DNA from: Clostridiales bacterium
Lineage (GTDB): Bacteria; Bacillota; Clostridia; Tissierellales; Dethiosulfatibacteraceae
Reading direction: 5' to 3'
DNA: 6,966 bases
Assembly: GCA_003446975.1 (NCBI GenBank)
Contig: DMAP01000263.1
Span: 1-6,966 of the forward strand
Part shown: positions 5,227 through 6,966 of the stretch, one piece after another
How positions within the stretch are numbered: position 1 is the stretch's first letter
Layout: every line of letters starts with the position of its first letter
Notes under the pieces: model-generated
Seen by the model: the letters and a program-made list of their open reading frames with translations, nothing else
The model's database searches: none
What the model was told of the DNA's origin: nothing
Made by a program: the position numbers and the translations under genes

Positions 5227-5907
5227 ATGTGTGGCAGATATCTTTTGTCTCATGATTTGAAAAGTCTGATTGAAATACTTCAAAACAGATGGGATATCAA
5301 AAAGCCCAACATAGATTATTATGAACCGGATTATAATATTGCTCCAGGTCAAAATGTTCTGGCTATTTATCATGATACAGGCAATGATTATAGCTTAAGC
5401 CAGTTTCTATGGGGTTACCTACCCCATTGGTCAAAAGACCTATCAAAGAAGATGATTAATGCCAGAAGCGAATCCATCGATAAAAAACCATATTTCAAGG
5501 ATTCATTCCATAAGCGAAAATGTCTCATACTAGCCAGCGGTTTTTATGAATGGAAAAGAAATAAATCCAAGTCTCCCTACTTCGTTGGAATTAAGGAGAA
5601 CGACTTGTTTTCCTTTGCTGGCATCTGGGACTTTCATCCGCAGCAATCCGATTTGAAAACATGTGCGATCCTTACGACTGCTGCCAACGAAATAATTACT
5701 CCAATTCATAACCGCATGCCTGTAATCCTTGATGAGGAAGGTGAGAAGAGCTGGTTGACTGCTGACAGATCCAACTATATTGATATTTTCAAACCTTACA
5801 GCTCTGGAAAAATGAAAATTCATGAGGTGTCCAATTATGTCAATAATTGGCGGAACAACGACAAACAATGTATCAAACCACTCATCGCCGAGCAGCTTAA
5901 GTTTTGA
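5227..5907 (+). CDS. SRAP-domain protein (YedK/HMCES family), abasic-site DNA-protein crosslink protein
   Basis: This is a 226-residue protein beginning MCGRY. In this family the initiator Met is removed and Cys2 forms a thiazolidine crosslink with abasic sites in single-stranded DNA, shielding them. The other active-site residues are present: N78 in NARSES, E108 in ASGFYEW, and H161 in PIHNRMP. Further SRAP landmarks are YNIAPGQ at 36-42, WGYLPHW at 62-68 and FAGIWDF at 130-136. Length matches bacterial YedK (about 220). The frame extends upstream to 5188, but the start at 5227 is fixed by the need for Cys at position 2 and by GAGGTGAT (5216-5223) just before it. It is transcribed away from the transporter operon. 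The 6-phosphogluconate dehydrogenase gene follows after 34 bp with no terminator or promoter visible, so they may share a transcript; a functional link is not established. Confidence 0.93.
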   Translation: MCGRYLLSHDLKSLIEILQNRWDIKKPNIDYYEPDYNIAPGQNVLAIYHDTGNDYSLSQFLWGYLPHWSKDLSKKMINARSESIDKKPYFKDSFHKRKCLILASGFYEWKRNKSKSPYFVGIKENDLFSFAGIWDFHPQQSDLKTCAILTTAANEIITPIHNRMPVILDEEGEKSWLTADRSNYIDIFKPYSSGKMKIHEVSNYVNNWRNNDKQCIKPLIAEQLKF

Positions 5908-5941
5908 GTGATGTGAAAAATACTAGTTTTGGAGGATAATA

Positions 5942-6838
5942 ATGAAAGTTGGTATTATCGGTTTAGGTAAGATGGGCTATAATTTGGCCTTGAATATGAG
6001 AGATAAGGGATATGATGTACAGGCCTACAACAGAAGCAAAGAAAAAGTGGAGGCAATCATCAGAGAAGGCGTTTGTGGCCATGACACAATTGAAGGCTTA
6101 TTGGCAGCCTTGGATGACAGGAAAGTCATATGGCTGATGGTGCCGGCAGGAGAAGCTGTCGACTTGGTTATAAGCCAGCTGTCACCTTATTTAAAAACTG
6201 GCGACATTGTTATTGACGGAGGCAATTCCAAGTACGAGGATACAATGAAGCGCAGCGATTTCCTCAGTGAAAGCGGTGTCTATTATCTGGATGCAGGAAC
6301 ATCAGGCGGCACTGAAGGTGCCAGGAATGGCGCCTGCATTATGGTAGGCGGCGAAAAGGAAGCAATTGCATATCTTGAGGATTTTTTCAAGGCACTAACT
6401 GTAAAAGATGGATTTTTACATACTGGAGTCAGTGGCTCGGGGCATTATGTGAAAATGATTCATAATGGAATCGAATACGGTATGATGCAAGCCATCGGAG
6501 AGGGTTTCAACATATTGAAATCATCGCGCTTTGATTTGGATTATTGCGCAGTCGCCAAGGTGTGGTCAAATGGTTCAATCATACGGGGGCTTCTGATGGA
6601 ACTCACCGAGCAGGCATTTATCAATAATGGCGATTTGGAGCAGATTGTTCCAATTATAGACGCGCAAGGAGAAGGGCAATGGACTGTGGAAGAAGCGATA
6701 AGACTTAATGTTCCTATTCCTGTTATCGCGAATAGTTTATTTGTCAGATACGCTTCCAAGGATACTGATAAGTTCTCCGATAAAGTTGTTGCAGCCTTGC
6801 GTAATGAATTCGGCGGACACAAATTACACGTGAAGTAG
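5942..6838 (+). CDS. gnd: 6-phosphogluconate dehydrogenase, decarboxylating, short form
   Basis: This enzyme oxidises and decarboxylates 6-phosphogluconate to ribulose 5-phosphate, giving NAD(P)H and CO2 in the cytoplasmic oxidative pentose phosphate pathway. The 298 residues match the short class (about 300), not the 470-residue E. coli type. The N-terminal Rossmann motif is GLGKMG (7-12), with NRS at 30-32 at the end of the second strand, where cofactor choice is made. DGGNSKYEDT is at 92-101, substrate-binding GTSGG at 119-123, and the catalytic stretch GHYVKMIHNGIEYG at 167-180 contains K171, N175 and E178. The all-helical C-terminal domain is shortened. The ATG at 5942 follows GGAGG (5931-5935) by six bases. 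The G6PDH gene follows, with its SD (6837-6842) overlapping this TAG stop, so the pair is translationally coupled. NAD versus NADP preference cannot be fixed by eye. Confidence 0.93.
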   Translation: MKVGIIGLGKMGYNLALNMRDKGYDVQAYNRSKEKVEAIIREGVCGHDTIEGLLAALDDRKVIWLMVPAGEAVDLVISQLSPYLKTGDIVIDGGNSKYEDTMKRSDFLSESGVYYLDAGTSGGTEGARNGACIMVGGEKEAIAYLEDFFKALTVKDGFLHTGVSGSGHYVKMIHNGIEYGMMQAIGEGFNILKSSRFDLDYCAVAKVWSNGSIIRGLLMELTEQAFINNGDLEQIVPIIDAQGEGQWTVEEAIRLNVPIPVIANSLFVRYASKDTDKFSDKVVAALRNEFGGHKLHVK

Positions 6839-6842
6839 GTGA

Positions 6843-6966
6843 ATGATGAGTAATTCTTTTGTTTTTGTCATATTTGGCAGCACAGGCAATTTGACCCGAA
6901 ACAAACTAATCCCAGCCTTTTATCATTTGGTTCAAAATACTGGATTTTCAGAGTCATTTAAGATTA
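6843..6966 (+). CDS. zwf: Glucose-6-phosphate 1-dehydrogenase, N-terminal fragment (cut by window edge)
   Basis: 41 codons are visible, running MMSNSFVFVIFGSTGNLTRN and then KLIPAFYHLVQNTGF. A hydrophobic beta strand followed by FGSTGNL and a KLIPAFYHL helix is the N-terminal NADP-binding fingerprint of G6PDH, which makes 6-phosphogluconolactone from glucose 6-phosphate. The position directly after the 6-phosphogluconate dehydrogenase gene supports this. Two ATG codons are adjacent (6843 and 6846). The ribosome site AGGTGA (6837-6842) overlaps the previous stop and is better spaced for the second, so translation may begin at 6846. The fingerprint differs from the usual GxxGDLxxRKLxP: Asn replaces Asp (residue 16) and Asn replaces Arg (residue 20), while the following Lys21 is kept. 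Most of the protein, including the active-site His region, is outside the window. Confidence 0.85.
   Translation, partial: MMSNSFVFVIFGSTGNLTRNKLIPAFYHLVQNTGFSESFKI

Noticed and set aside
5149..5373. Minus-strand reading frame of 74 codons
   Set aside because: It overlaps the SRAP gene and its promoter, has no recognisable domain and no ribosome site, and is best explained as antisense shadow.
5530..5868. Minus-strand open frame of 112 codons (and similarly 6541-6822)
   Set aside because: They are antisense to the SRAP and 6-phosphogluconate dehydrogenase genes, both with intact active sites; no supporting signals.

Overview
The window looks like a chromosomal segment from a low-GC, Gram-positive-type anaerobe or facultative anaerobe (Bacillota, perhaps Clostridia-like). 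This is inferred from AT-rich intergenic DNA, near-consensus AGGAGG-type ribosome sites, TTGACA/TATAAT-type promoters, and the gene content. No marker gene fixes the genus. No RNA gene, insertion sequence or CRISPR array is visible.

Left edge (1-665): a gene for a stand-alone GyrI-like ligand-binding domain runs leftwards off the window. It has its own well-formed promoter at 408-436, bracketed by repeats of ATCGTTGA and a 15-bp palindrome. An AT-rich spacer and a strong intrinsic terminator (597-637) separate it from the next operon.

Centre (666-5083, minus strand): a four-gene cluster transcribed right to left. The order is a YfcC/DcuC-family membrane transporter, an ArsR-type repressor, an M20 (ArgE/DapE-type) metallopeptidase or deacylase, and a second YfcC/DcuC-family transporter. 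The two transporters are clear paralogues. A 21-bp sequence, identical at 18 positions and in the same orientation, sits over the -10/+1 region of the promoter at 5124-5152. It recurs in the 133-bp gap between the repressor and the peptidase. The simplest reading is a local circuit in which the ArsR protein controls both halves of an uptake-and-hydrolysis pathway for an N-acyl amino acid or small peptide. The substrate is unknown. The gap before the peptidase also holds an orphan strong Shine-Dalgarno with a two-codon mini-ORF, and a hairpin whose loop contains a TATAAT.

Right (5084-6966, plus strand): transcribed divergently from the transporter operon. First comes an SRAP-domain protein (YedK/HMCES family, abasic-site DNA crosslinking), whose catalytic residues place its start at 5227. 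A short-form 6-phosphogluconate dehydrogenase follows, and then, with its SD overlapping the previous stop codon, the N-terminus of a glucose-6-phosphate dehydrogenase cut by the window edge. The last two are the dehydrogenases of the oxidative pentose phosphate pathway. The visible G6PDH fingerprint departs from the family consensus at two positions.
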